A stretch of 64,000 nucleotides of DNA from Pleurodeles waltl (GCF_031143425.1 NC_090444.1:1346708323-1346772322); one strand, 5' to 3'. Numbered from the stretch's first letter, positions 1 to 10,458 are shown. Made by a program: numbers and translations. The notes: generated by a model not told the origin, from the letters alone.

Positions 1-741
1 GATAGGGGACAAGGTATTAGGTGAATTAACTAAAGGAGCATTAGGAATTGCCAAAGGAGCAGAAGGCAAAGGAGTTAAAGGCAAAGCTGGCATAGGCAAT
101 ACTTGAGGAGGCAAATGTAGAAAAGCTGGAGCAGGCGGAAGCACAACTGGCGGCTGAACAGGCTGTAACATCGGGGGTGCATTAGCACCTTGTACATAGG
201 GCGGAGGCAATTTCAATAAGTGGGACATTAAGGAATCTTCCTCAAAATCTTTTCTCTTATCAAGGGAAGAGATAGGCAACGTCGGATAGCATTTATCTAT
301 TGCCATTCGATGCTGTCTGTCTGAAATTTCCATTGCATTATCTATTTCATCATCTTTGAATTGCTGAGCAGCCTGTATAATCGTCATTCCCTGTGTTTTC
401 CTATCTCGTTTCGCTTGTTTAATTTCTCTCTGTTTGGCTTCCTTACGCCAAAGGCGAAAAGAGTCAAACATTGCCGGCCGGGCTTTTCTTTTAAATAACG
501 TTGCTTCTAAATTATCTAGCACATCAGTTTCGAAACTACCATTTTCTGGCCATTTTAAAACACCATCTTTCTTTGTATATCGGGTCCATGTCTTATTAAA
601 GGCAATAGGACCAACACCATGTTTAGAATAGAGCTCATATGTGGGAGTTCCAACCGAAGGAATCGGACAGGAGTCCTCAAGCTGGGAGTCCCTATTACAA
701 CCAAAGCAACAAAGTTTTCCAAACTTAGTCAGACCAGACAT
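1..741 (-). CDS. gag: Endogenous retrovirus gag, N-terminal part (runs off left edge)
   Basis: An uninterrupted frame of 247 codons reads from ATG at 741 to position 1 with no stop, so the gene continues outside the window. An in-frame stop lies 8 codons upstream of the ATG, which supports this start. The protein opens with MSGLTKFGK and a Cys-rich CCFGC. Residues ~50-115 are basic and rich in aromatic residues, as in a matrix-like domain. Residues ~100-175 are highly charged and probably helical. From residue ~179 it is proline-rich and begins with PPPY, a classic late-domain motif that recruits NEDD4-type ubiquitin ligases for budding. The upstream LTR, primer site and leader on the same strand fix the identity as retroviral Gag, the structural polyprotein. 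The intact frame suggests a fairly recent insertion. The retroviral genus cannot be settled without capsid and pol. Confidence 0.85.
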   Translation of the reverse strand, partial: MSGLTKFGKLCCFGCNRDSQLEDSCPIPSVGTPTYELYSKHGVGPIAFNKTWTRYTKKDGVLKWPENGSFETDVLDNLEATLFKRKARPAMFDSFRLWRKEAKQREIKQAKRDRKTQGMTIIQAAQQFKDDEIDNAMEISDRQHRMAIDKCYPTLPISSLDKRKDFEEDSLMSHLLKLPPPYVQGANAPPMLQPVQPPVVLPPAPAFLHLPPQVLPMPALPLTPLPSAPLAIPNAPLVNSPNTLSPI

Positions 742-1163
742 CTCACGATTTTTACTGGCTGTTCACAAACATCAAGGGGGTAAAACTTTCAGTTTACACA
801 GCACAAATGCACTTACCCCTCGGCTTTGGCCACTGCAATGGCCAAATCTAAGGACCTAAGGACAAAACAAAGACCAAAATTTTGTGGGCGCGACCCACCA
901 AATACTTAACTAAGGATGTCTTCTTACACCAACAGAGGCCCGTCTATCGTCTCGCTTTACCATACATCATCAAAGAAAGGGCCAAGGCAGGGCGGCAGTC
1001 AGGGCAGCAGTCGTCAGTAGCCGTCAGGAAGGAGTAACCGCGCTGAAAAAGACCTTCGGACCACTTCGACATACAGGGGTCGCTTGACGTGGCTCGCGAT
1101 TCCTCCAGAATTTTCTTGCGGGGTTCCTCACGACCTTCAGGCAGAACCGGTACCGCTGAAGCC
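742..1163 (-). other. Retroviral 5' leader between primer site and gag
   Basis: About 420 nt separate the primer-binding site from the gag ATG. This is where packaging and dimerisation signals lie in retroviruses, though no specific packaging structure was identified. It has many CpG dinucleotides, consistent with little decay. A good 5' splice site lies inside it at 811-818. Confidence 0.7.
811..818 (-). promoter_or_regulatory. Candidate retroviral major splice donor
   Basis: The minus strand reads GGGTAAGT, a near-consensus 5' splice site. It sits ~70 nt upstream of the gag ATG and downstream of the primer site, the usual position of the donor for spliced env mRNA. The role is inferred from position and motif only. 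Confidence 0.5.
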
Positions 1164-1181
1164 GCCCCACGTTGGGCGCCA
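1164..1181 (-). promoter_or_regulatory. Retroviral primer-binding site, tRNA-Lys1,2 type
   Basis: The minus strand reads TGGCGCCCAACGTGGGGC. All 18 bases match the primer site complementary to the 3' end of tRNA-Lys1,2, known from betaretroviruses and foamy viruses. It lies 2 nt downstream of the LTR terminal CA, as expected for minus-strand DNA priming. Confidence 0.9.
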
Positions 1182-1299
1182 GTTGAAGAACCAGAACCTT
1201 ATGGGCCTGGCGGCGCAGGGTACGCCTGAAATCTCCTTGGATTCACCTGCCTCAACTAACAGAGACACGGGACACTCTGTCAGGCGTAAAAGATCAGAT

Positions 1300-1305
1300 T
1301 TTATT
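1300..1305 (-). terminator. LTR polyadenylation signal AATAAA
   Basis: AATAAA on the minus strand, ~85 nt downstream of the TATA box and upstream of U5, matches the canonical R-region poly(A) signal. Confidence 0.7.
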
Positions 1306-1385
1306 AGCTGCAGCTAGTACAGTTGTCCAAGAAGTACACAAGGTATGTTCTCAGGAGACTGCCACTTTACTTTGTGGCGCACAAT

Positions 1386-1393
1386 CTTATATA
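1386..1393 (-). promoter_or_regulatory. LTR TATA box
   Basis: The minus strand reads TATATAAG, a strong TATA box. The expected start of transcription is near 1360, leaving R and U5 between there and 1184. Confidence 0.7.
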
Positions 1394-1444
1394 CCGTATA
1401 AAAACCATTTATTAACTACATACACTCCCAGAACACATAGAAAG

Positions 1445-1519
1445 GAGCCAGTAAGAATAATGTAAAGATAGAACAGAGCCAATAGAAATGTCGGAAAACA
1501 AGACAGCACCAATAGAAGG
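1445..1519 (-). promoter_or_regulatory. Three ~30-bp U3 repeats with inverted CCAAT boxes
   Basis: On the plus strand GAGCCAGTAAGAA (1445), GAGCCAATAGAAA (1476) and GCACCAATAGAAG (1506) recur every ~30 bp. Two keep an exact CCAAT core. Duplicated enhancer or NF-Y-like sites are common in retroviral U3; binding by NF-Y is inferred. Confidence 0.5.
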
Positions 1520-1964
1520 AATTGGAAAACAAAGTATCAAGTGACTTAAGGTTGCCTCCCCTCCAGCTGTGTTTGTCACCCCTCCCTTGAACTAATTCAT
1601 TAACCGATCCACAACGAAGTTGCATGTGGTGTGATAAGTTTGTGTGCGTTTGGAGGACAGTTGTGAAATGAGAGAATACTAGCAAAGGACAGCGAAGGCC
1701 AGACGATAAGATAAGATCGGCGGAGAATAGTGTGAGCCTACAGATAGTTGAAACAAGGATTAGAAAACCAGACAGGGATTAGTGTACTCGGTCAGACCTT
1801 AATACCAGCCTTGTAAAGATAGAGGCAGAAGGCTGTTTTGAACACCATGTTGCAGAATAAGCAGAAAAGGCAGAATGGACTTCGTTCGCTGTGCTGCCTG
1901 AGTGAAGGCAACATAAAATGGCGGCGGGCCACAAAATGGCGGGTCGATACGATCGTATTAAAAA

Positions 1965-2845
1965 TTGAATTTCCTCACCTCCCATCCTGAAAAGATGGCC
2001 CACCTAGTCTCTCTTTGTCTCACTGTCTGGAAGGAAAACACAAAGGCCAACTGCCAACTACATCTAGTCATATGATCCAGAATAAAGGCGGCAGGCACCA
2101 AATGGTTAGGACAAGAAAATTCCAACTTTCTAAAAGTGACATTTTCAGAGTTGCGACTCAAAATTCCACTTTACCATTAAATAGGATTTAAAATTACAAT
2201 TCTTTAGAGGCCAAACATGCTATTTCTATCTGTTGCCAAGCAAAAGTTATCACTTTTTAAATGCAATAAGATAGCACAATGTTATCCTATGGGAGAGGTA
2301 GGCTTTGCAGTAATGAACCAAAAACAATTAATAGTTTTTCACTACTAGGACATGTAAAACGTGTAAGGACATGCCCAAAATTTTAAATACAATGCAGCCT
2401 ACCGTGTGGTATGTTTAGGGCGTACCCTAGGGGGTGGCATTTGTTTTATAAAGGAAGGTTTAGGCTTGCCAAAATGATTTTTGGGCAGGTTGAAATGGCA
2501 GGTTAAAACTGCACACAGGTTGCAATTACAGTCCTGAGATTTGTTTTGAAGGACTACTTAAGTGGGTGGTACAATAAGTGCTGCATGCCCACTAGCAGCA
2601 TTCAACTATCAGGCCCTGGGTGCATGTAGAGTACCACTCTACTGAGTCCTCATAAGTAAATATTAACTGCCAACTTGGCATAAGCCAATTTTACCATGTT
2701 TTGAGGAGAGAGCACAAGCACTTTAGCATTGATTAGCAGTGATAAAGTGTACAGAGTACTAAAAGCCTACAAAACAGGTTCCGAAAATAGAAGCGAGTGA
2801 AGAACAACCTATGGGGGGACCCTGCAGAGGCAGTCAAGTCCAACA
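1965..2845 (+). repeat. Dispersed repeat, copy A (matches 26.2-27.3 kb)
   Basis: This stretch aligns collinearly with 26225-27315. Shared anchors include ACTTTCTAAAAGTG, CAGGACATGTAAAAC-like, GGTTGAAATGG and a GAGAGCACAA(G/A)CACTT block. Copy A lacks the ~285-bp block present in copy B at 26689-26975. Its left part meets the retroviral LTR. No coding frame is visible. I do not know its class. Confidence 0.65.
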
Positions 2846-3356
2846 CTCTCCTAATATCATACCTCAAATTCCTTTGCATCTAGTGCAGGGCTTTAAGTGA
2901 GACAGGGGTGCTAGCACTTAGCACCAGCATTAAATAAAAATAAACATTGAAATGGGTGATTACTTGGCCTATATTCACCCCCTTAACTTTAAAGTAAAAA
3001 CAGTGATTTCTTAATGCAGGAATCTTTAAGACAATCCAACTTTGTGATGCTGTCCCTTTCACATTTCACATTTAACTTTGTGTTGCATGGTGTAAGCGTG
3101 CCCCTATTTTTTATGAGTGTCTCATTGCCTCAAGAGTGTTTCTGTAGTTTTGTTTCTCATGCTCCAGGTGAGACTTGTATAGTGCATACTCCAACTGATT
3201 CACCTCTAGGTATCTGGGTAAATTCAGGGTGTGGATGTGTGTTCATGGTGGGGCATATTGAGAGCTCTGCATCTGAAACAGAAGGCAGTGTGAGTTTATG
3301 ACAGTGTCTGTCACTGTTTCATAAAGTGTTCTGACTACATGCCCATTCAATCCTTA
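2846..3356. other. Unassigned sequence
   Basis: Mixed-composition DNA with only short open frames in several phases. No recognisable gene, repeat boundary or RNA. Confidence 0.4.
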
Positions 3357-3874
3357 GGGGCATAGTTATAATAGGGTTGCATCACATTTGCACCATGCAA
3401 CATGGTACATGTGTGACGCAAACCCCTAAGTCAGATTTTGGAAGTCACACAAAGCCACTTTGCATGGCTTTGAGTGGCTTAAAAAATCCGTAGTAAGGCA
3501 ATGCAGCGCAAGGCGATGCGTTGCCTTACTATGCCTTGGGCAGGCATCTCATAGGCGTTGCGTGGGTGTTCCCACCAACTCCCATGGTTTTTGACTCATT
3601 CCCAGATTTACAAGAGCATGTAAATCTGTGAATGCGCCAAAAAGATATGGTTCCCCAGGAGAGGTGTAACAAGGAGAAATATGTTTATTTCTCCTCTTTC
3701 CTTTCTCTTTTGTAATATGCCTCTGAGGATTGTTTTTGTTTCTCTTCCTGCACAAAAATAATCCTACAGGCAACACAGGCATCATTTCACCATGGTGCAA
3801 TGGTGCTTGCTTTTGCGCTAGGCTGCCAAAAGGGTGCCAGCGCAGGGGGAAAAGACAGAAATGTCCTGTATGCC
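3357..3874. mobile_element. GGGGCATA-ended hairpin MITE
   Basis: Starts GGGGCATAGTTATAATAG after TTA and ends near TGTATGCC followed by TTA, consistent with a 3-bp target duplication. Internally it is a string of hairpins, for example AGTAAGGCAA/TTGCCTTACT near 3492-3531, CAGATTTACA/TGTAAATCTG near 3603-3630 and AGGAGAAAT/ATTTCTCCT near 3671-3698. The right boundary is less certain than the left. Confidence 0.55.
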
Positions 3875-4141
3875 TTAAATATGGCTCATTCCCACCTCTT
3901 TCCCAGTGATGTAGTGTAATGCAGAAAGGTGACTTGCTGTGCTTCTGTGCACTGCACCACTATCCCATAGATATGCCCATGAGTGTCTCTGCTGAGCTTA
4001 TAGAGCAAAGGCTATATATGTGCAATCATGTTTCTGTGTGTGAAAGGGGTACACAGATGTGGAAATATGCATAACGCCAACACAAAAGAAAACACAGCGT
4101 GTGTGTCACAGGAGATAATCAAGTGGAGGAGGCGAGAGGAC
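3875..4141. other. Unassigned spacer
   Basis: Short region between two repeats with no feature recognised. Confidence 0.4.
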
Positions 4142-4560
4142 CAGGGGCGGCTCCTCCGCAGTGGCAGAAGGGGGTTGTCCCCCTGGCTGAGCCAGCAGAT
4201 AAAAAATAAAACAATAGCTTGCTATCTGTTCATTTTTCATCTGCTGGCTCAGCCAGCAGGTGCAGAAAGGGACGGGGCTGGGCCACAGGGAAGCAGGAGG
4301 GGGGAGGAGGGGAGAGTGCACTAAGTGCGCATGTGTTTTGGCTTGCCGTCTGAGCCTGGCCAACCACAAATGCTCACTTAGGTTTCTCCAACCTGGATGT
4401 CTACACAGACAGGCTGGTGAAACAGCACAGACCCCAGGCTTGTGTCTGAGCGGCCGTGAATGCTGCTCAGACCAATCCTGATGCTGCTTACATACTATGT
4501 TTAGCATGTAAGCAGCGCCAAGATTGTGGACGAGACTGTGCTGGTGTCACACCACAAGAG
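4142..4560. repeat. GC-rich hairpin repeat, possible hAT-like MITE fragment
   Basis: Opens with CAGGGGCGGCTCCTCC, resembling hAT-type termini. It contains a perfect 18-bp stem (4183-4200 with 4239-4256) whose arms are themselves partly palindromic, and a second 11-bp stem (4483-4493 with 4506-4516). No matching right terminus or 8-bp duplication was found, so class and right boundary are tentative. Frames of 98 and 133 codons on opposite strands here are by-products of GC-rich sequence. Confidence 0.4.
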
Positions 4561-5929
4561 CAGCGAGGTGGCAGAAGATGGGGCGGAGGTATGTGTTTTC
4601 TTTTTCTTTAATGTTTTGCCTGTCGTTCCCTGCCCCTCATCCCATGCTTGTAGAAGGAAATAGTGGAAAAGCAGCAATGGCGATAAAGGCAATAAAATGC
4701 GAAAGATGGAGGAACTTCAGAAAGATATGAAGAGAAAGGGCATTCATGACCTAAGTAGTGAGAGTGTTACAGGGGACAGCGATGTAAAGACAAAGAGTAG
4801 GAGTTGTTATTTATCTGATAGTGAAGTAAAATCAGGACTAACACATATTGGTAATGGAAATAAGCCTGTCTTGTTTTAGGTGTTTGATTTGGTTGGTGTG
4901 ATGTATCTGGGAGCACTAACAGAAAAACAGTGGTACAAGCACAGAGTTCGAATTCACTTTGACAAAACCCATTTTAAAGATCCACGTCTATTTCATCCCA
5001 CCTAAAGCACTGATTTTGCATTTTCTTTGGGTTTCTTTTTCTATAGCCCTGCAACATAAGCTACTCGAGTGCTGCCTTCTTTCCGTTTTTATTCCTTTTA
5101 AAGTTTTCTTTAGTTTGCCTAATATACATAGTAATGGTGCACAAGAGAGGCCAGGGGGAATCCAGGAGGAACACGGGCCCCACGTTGGCCCCACCCTGCT
5201 TGTTACTGACAACTTGGCTTTACTAATCACTCCATCGCCATTTTCTCATACTCCAGGTATTTTTGCTGGATGTGAAACATTTTGAGATTTTGTAGCGGTT
5301 TATATCTGATGTATTACCATAATGCAAGGAAAACAGAGAGGAGTCAATATTTGAGTAAATTGCAGTAAGGGACAGTTTAAATCCAAGCCCATTTCCCTCC
5401 TGTCACCCATGATGAAACTTTACGAAAAAATATGTCTGACAGATTCTTACACGTCTACCTTGGTAGTAATCATTTTCTTACCTTAAGGTGTATCATTTTT
5501 TGTACTTTTGAAAGAATAATGCTCCTGTTAAGGTCCTTCAACAACAGAGAGAAATTACAGAAGAGCTACATTTACGGGGGAGCACGGATCGTAGGTGCAC
5601 TGCAATCTTTGAAGGATGTATAGTAGCGCCTATAGTAAATAAACAGGAGACGGGTTTCTAAAACGTCGAGTTAACTGTGTTGGTTATTTGTAATTGATTG
5701 ATTTCTTCGTGAAGGATATGCTACATCTGGACAATAGCTAGTATGGAAACCAGTGGAAGGTAATGTGAAAAATAATAAGGATGGAATCTACAACGTGCTC
5801 TGGCTTTTTCCTGTCAGCATAGTCATTTGTGGCCATTTGTCAAAAGCAACTGTTGCGATTATTCATCTGAATATGGGAAATGTTCATGTTGTTTTAATAA
5901 CATATTGCTTAACCAATTACATGTTTCTG
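4561..5929. other. Unassigned sequence
   Basis: Only short overlapping frames on both strands (longest ~108 codons at 4959-5285), with no domain I recognise. No clear repeat structure. Confidence 0.4.
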
Positions 5930-6247
5930 AAAATAAAAACATACTTTTACTTCATGTCCTATAGTTTGGTTCTATAGCATTTTCTTTTCTGAAATATGGT
6001 AGTTATTTAGGACCAATGACATCTGCAAATTGTGTTGTTGAGTACCCATTTCATCTTTTTTAAACACCAACAAAACAATGTAACTTGTAAAATAAAAACA
6101 TACTTTTACTTCATGTCCCATAGTTTGGTTCTGTAGCATTTTCTTTTCTGAGATATGGTAGTTATTTAGGACCAATGGCATCTGCAAATTGTGTTGTTGA
6201 GTACCCATTTCATCTTTTTTAAACACCAACAAAACAATTTAACTTGT
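5930..6247. repeat. Tandem duplication, two 159-bp units
   Basis: Unit 1 is 5930-6088 and unit 2 is 6089-6247, both starting AAAATAAAAACATACTTTTA and differing at only about six positions. The period of 159 is a multiple of three, so minus-strand frames run through both units, but the peptide is not a recognisable protein. High identity points to a recent local duplication. Confidence 0.9.
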
Positions 6248-6498
6248 ACATATGATGGTAAGTTAATGTTATATATTTTTAAGCAGCACTATGGAAAATT
6301 CTGTCTTCCCCGAGTATTTCTCTCTGTTTTGGAGCCACCAAAATGTTAATTCCGCTATGGAATGAACCTTGCTAAGAAGGCCCAGCCTATGTGCTCGGTT
6401 GAAAGGTCGTGTGAGTTTGTTCTTTCAGTGTAAAACCTGCTACACTGTCAATAGTCTGAGATCCTGTCAGAAGGTTAGACAAAATCGATAAACATTAA

Positions 6499-7009
6499 GG
6501 GGCATATTTACAAGCCTCTACCCCTGCCTTGCACCGACCTAGCGTTGTTTTTTCTTTTTACGCAAAGGGGGTGTTAAGGAGGCCATTCCCCGTGCCCTAT
6601 TTATAAAGTGGTGCAATGCATGCATTTCACCGCTTCACCAGGCATGATGTATGCAAGGGAGCGATCCCCTGCACGGAGGCCTGAAAAATGAGCATAGTGA
6701 AATTTACAAGATTTAACTGCACCATTTTTTCTGTGTTTTTTAACGCCTGCTCAAGGCAGGCGTTAATGTGACGCTCCTGTATTGGCCTATGGGCCTCCCT
6801 ATGCTTTGCTGAACTAGCACCAGAGTTTTTTGAGCTAGTGCAGCAAAGCGCCACAACAGCGCTAAATATTTTGATGCTGTTGTGTTACGACCGCCATGGT
6901 GCGCCATATTATAAATACAGAGCAACCATGGTGCCGTTAGGGGGCACAGAAGTATACAAGAAAAGTGGTGCATCAGGTCCAATGCACCACTTTCTTGTAC
7001 ATATGCCCC
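6499..7009. mobile_element. GGGGCATATTTAC hairpin MITE with TAA target duplication
   Basis: Termini GGGGCATATTTACAAG and CTTGTACATATGCCCC form an imperfect inverted repeat flanked by TAA (6496-6498 and 7010-7012). The 3-bp TWA duplication and G-rich ends fit PIF/Harbinger-type MITEs. The interior has successive hairpins, for example AACGCCTGCTC/AGGCAGGCGTT near 6741-6765 and GCTGAACTAGC/GAGCTAGTGCAGC near 6809-6844. Confidence 0.8.
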
Positions 7010-8469
7010 TAAATGTGCAGGCAACGCCACCATTTTATAAGCGTAATTATAAGACGATTATTGTTTTGGAACTCTGTGATGATGGTAGCAGTTAGTGTGT
7101 AAATCATATATGAAAAATAATTCAGTTTAAAAACTATAAATATGTCATCATAAAAAAAAAATCCCCGCACTCTCAGTAAGTCCACGCTGTGATCTTGATT
7201 TCACTGCATCTTTGTTTTCATATTGTAAATTACAATTGCCCATGCCAACTCGTGTTTCGTAAAATGCTGTAGGTGTAACAGCAGACGTCCTCAAGGTTAT
7301 AATGAAATTAAAGAATATATAAAGTTTTAGAGAGAAGTCCCTATCTTTAGCCAGGAATAAACCATCGCCTGGGTCTAAAAACCTGAATCACTTGTACTCA
7401 GGAAGAAATGTGTGTAAAAAGGTAATTAGTATATGGGATTAAATATAAATGGACCCATACGTATCGTGAGTCTACATTGGAAAAATATCACCCCAAGTGG
7501 ATAACAGCAGTCTCAACGCTGTGAATAAGTCAGTAATGCTGAGGTTCCAAATCTACAGCCCCATCGGGCATACTTGAGAAAGTGTCACTTTCTCTTGAAA
7601 ATCCTGTGTAAGTATCACACTTGCTATCTGTATAGACCAAGTCCCCTAGGATGTAAAATCCACAATTAAGTACTATAATAGTCATATATCTCACTGTCAA
7701 GTTGAAAAGGTTCAGTTCCTTACCTTCACAAATCTGTATAAAGGTAGCTAGTAAGTCCCTCTTTCATGTGATATCTTCACTTACACAGGTCAGTATATTA
7801 AGAAATGGTCATAAACCCCTCTATGATATGTAACTAAATCTTCCTAAAAGGTAATTCACATCCACACATAGCATCAGCATCTGCATTAAGGCCAAGACTG
7901 TCGCTGTCATACCACATCCCTCACAACCAGATTCAGCAGTTTAAATCCCACAGCAATCTGGTGTGTACTCAAACCTTCGAATTCCTATTATCCAAAACCA
8001 AAAGAAATGAAAAACAAGTACGTGGGAAGCAGTCTGTAACATGCCCGTGCATGTGGCACTCTTAAACACTTTCTCCTAATTTATGTCCGAAATTTAATAA
8101 GACCGCGGAACAGGTATGCAGGAAGCAGTCCTTAATGTTCCCATGTGTGAGTCACACTTACAATGTTTCTCATAAGTCAACCCAATATCAGATATCTATT
8201 GCCCATTATGTAATAACATTCTAATCAGTCTAACTACTAACGCCAATACACACTCCTCGGCTTCACTCACATCCCTGAGAAAGTTCTCCACTGTCCGAAC
8301 AGCATCTACCTGGAGAAAATTGGTGTGGAACTCAGGTGCCATCTTTGCATACCTTTTATATTCGACGCAAGTCACAGTGTTTGAAAAACATAGAAGTGGG
8401 ATTAAGCAGTGAACCGTACCCACTATCGCCACAATGGTAAATAAATAGAAGAGTAGGACTAAAAAGTCA
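7010..8469 (-). other. Possible Penelope-like UTR/LTR remnant plus unassigned DNA
   Basis: Near the left end (7244-7296, minus strand) is a hammerhead-ribozyme-like motif of the type found in Penelope-like elements. The remainder to 8469 is moderately AT-rich with no recognised protein domain. A minus-strand frame from 8561 down to 8196 encodes a hydrophobic stretch and a charged tail. Its start lies inside the neighbouring MITE, so it is not a credible intact gene. Confidence 0.3.
7244..7296 (-). ncRNA. Decayed hammerhead-ribozyme-like motif
   Basis: On the minus strand: TTGAGGA (core CUGANGA with the first C changed), then an arm pair TGCTGT/ACAGCA closing a short loop, then CGAAAC, a short ACGAG arm and GTT before the expected cleavage point. 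The order and the tiny third helix match Penelope-type minimal hammerheads. The altered core C predicts loss of activity. Confidence 0.3.
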
Positions 8470-9381
8470 GGGCCATATTTATACTTTTTGATGCACAACT
8501 GCACCAACGCAGTTGTGCGTAAAAAAAATTTACGCCGGCTAACGCCATTCCAAAGCGCCATGCGGGCGCCTTATTTATTGAATGACGTTAGCCGGCGCTG
8601 CGGACTGGTGTGCGTCCAAAAAAATGACCCACACCAGGCAGCGCCGGCGTAGGGGAAAATGGAGCTTGGGTGTCAAAAAATGGGGCAAGTCAGGTATGAG
8701 GCAAAATATTGTCCTCAACCCGATTTGCGCCATTTTTTTTTACTCCCAACCCCCATTGAAATGACTCCTGTCTTAGCACAGACAGGAGTCATGCCCCCTT
8801 GCCCAATGGCCATGCCCAGGGGACTTAAGTCCCCTGGGCATGGTCATTGGGCATAGTGGCATGTAGGGGGGCACAAATCAGGCCCCCCTATGCCACAAAA
8901 AAAAACAAAAAAAATACTTACCTGAACTTACCTTAAGTTCCCTGGGATGGGTCCCTCCATCCTTGGGCGTCCTCCTGGGGTGGGCAAGGGTGGCAGGGGG
9001 TGTCCCTGGGGGCATGGGAGGGCACCTCTTGGCTCCTTCCGAGCCCACAGGTCCCTTAACGCCTGTCCTGACCAGGCGTTAAAAAATGACGCAAAAGCGG
9101 CTGGACGTCATTTTTTAAGGCCCGCCCACTCCCGTGCGTCATTTTTGCACATGAGTTTAAATAAGGCGCACATGCCTTGGAGTCATTTTTTAGAAGGGAA
9201 TGCCTACCTTGCATATCATTAACGCAAGGTAGGTGTCCACGCTAAAAAATGACGCAAACTCCAAGATCTTTGGCGCTAGACGGGTCTAACGCCAAAGTAT
9301 AAATCTGGAGTTAGCTTTGCGTCGGATTTGCGTAAAAAAAAACGATGCAAATCCGGCGCAAACAGAGTATAAATATGCCCC
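8470..9381. mobile_element. GGGCCATATTTATAC hairpin-chain MITE (912 bp)
   Basis: Termini GGGCCATATTTATAC and GTATAAATATGCCCC, flanked by TCA and TGA (one mismatch). It is the same family and orientation as 53793-54727, with near-identical blocks such as 8790-8890 against 54124-54230. Inside are at least eight consecutive hairpins, including GACTCCTGTC/GACAGGAGTC (8763-8789) and CATGCCCAGGGGACTT followed by its inverted partner (8812-8843). No protein is encoded. It was presumably mobilised in trans by a Harbinger-like transposase, which is inferred from the ends. Confidence 0.85.
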
Positions 9382-9384
9382 TGA

Positions 9385-9993
9385 GAGTCTGAAATGATTG
9401 CCATATTGAGTATATTCAGATGTTTAGCCAATACGATTTTACAGGTGATAATAAGCTGACTTGTACCTTGCTGGAAACATATTGTCCTCACTGTTTTTTA
9501 ACTCACAAGGACAACATATTCCTAAGGTAAAATGGGGAAGATGAAGGGAAAATGGAGTGTATCCATCAGTACTATGAGATGTGGGAAAGAGGTTCATTGT
9601 GCTGCCCGGGCGCCACTATGGCACATCGCCACTACTTTCAACTATGCTAGAAGTTGGCACACATAATGTTAGCCAACATACCTGTTATGTATCCATTTCA
9701 ATGGATAATAGTGCAAGAACCTATAAGAAAGAAAATTTTAGACTACAAAACATTCAAGAGCTCCCTAAAGTAGGAGTACCCAATGAAAATTAGGTCTGGA
9801 TCGTCATCTAAGTAATGTAGTAGCACTTTGACAGGAGGGCAAGGTTATCATTATAGGTTGAGTAGATAATCAGCGAATAGCCAAAAGAGGGTAATTCACC
9901 AACTAGTGATAAACCCATGATAAGAAAAAAAGACTATATGTGTGACAGTAAGATTTGATTGGTAAGTTTTTAAAATATGGAGAGAGGAAAACC
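9385..9993. other. Unassigned sequence
   Basis: AT-rich DNA between two transposons. No gene or repeat recognised. Confidence 0.4.
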
Positions 9994-10001
9994 CCATAGG
10001 G

Positions 10002-10228
10002 CAGTGGCTCTCAACCTGTGATCCGGGGGCCCCTAGGGGGTACGCAAAGCCTCCTTAGGGGTCCACAACTGCTTAGAAAATAAAAAAATCTTAACAGATT
10101 CTGACCCCAGCTTTAAGTAATGACTTAGTTGGGGGGTCCCAGATTCCAATAATGATTGAGTGGGGGTCCTTGGGTTCCAGTAACGAGAAAGTGGGGGTCC
10201 ACAGAAGTCAAAAGGTTGGGAACCACTG
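10002..10228. mobile_element. hAT-type MITE with perfect 8-bp target duplication
   Basis: Begins CAGTGGCTCTCAACC and ends GGTTGGGAACCACTG, a typical hAT terminal inverted repeat. It is flanked on both sides by CCATAGGG (9994-10001 and 10229-10236), an exact 8-bp duplication characteristic of hAT transposition. At 227 bp it is non-autonomous. The interior carries repeated GGGGGTCC blocks. Confidence 0.92.
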
Positions 10229-10458
10229 CCATAGGGGAAACCCGATAGGGAAAACTCAATATCCAGATCTTTAGCACTCATATAGAGTTATAAGTTTTGT
10301 ATAGGTATAACAATACCATATTTTGTATAGGCAGTTCATCAAATACATATCCTAGTTTTGAGTTTAGCCTGATGCTGGTACACTGTAGTGTGATAAGATA
10401 TACACACTCATCATTACTCCCCCAGCGCAAATCACAAGTCATGAAACATGGACACTTA

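Larger units (their letters stand above)
1184..1930 (-). mobile_element. 5' LTR of the endogenous retrovirus
   Basis: On the minus strand the LTR ends in CA at 1184, two bases before the primer site. It contains U3 with three repeated CCAAT-type motifs (1445-1519), a TATA box (1386-1393) and an AATAAA signal (1300-1305), in the order U3-R-U5. The outer boundary is uncertain: candidate TG starts fall near 1914-1931. DNA from about 1965 onward aligns with the repeat copy at 26.2 kb, so the LTR must end before that. Only one LTR is in the window, so the insertion cannot be dated by comparing LTRs. Confidence 0.75.

Noticed and set aside
4028..4507. Overlapping 98- and 133-codon frames on opposite strands
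   Set aside because: They overlap a foldback repeat, and both strands being open reflects palindromy, not coding.
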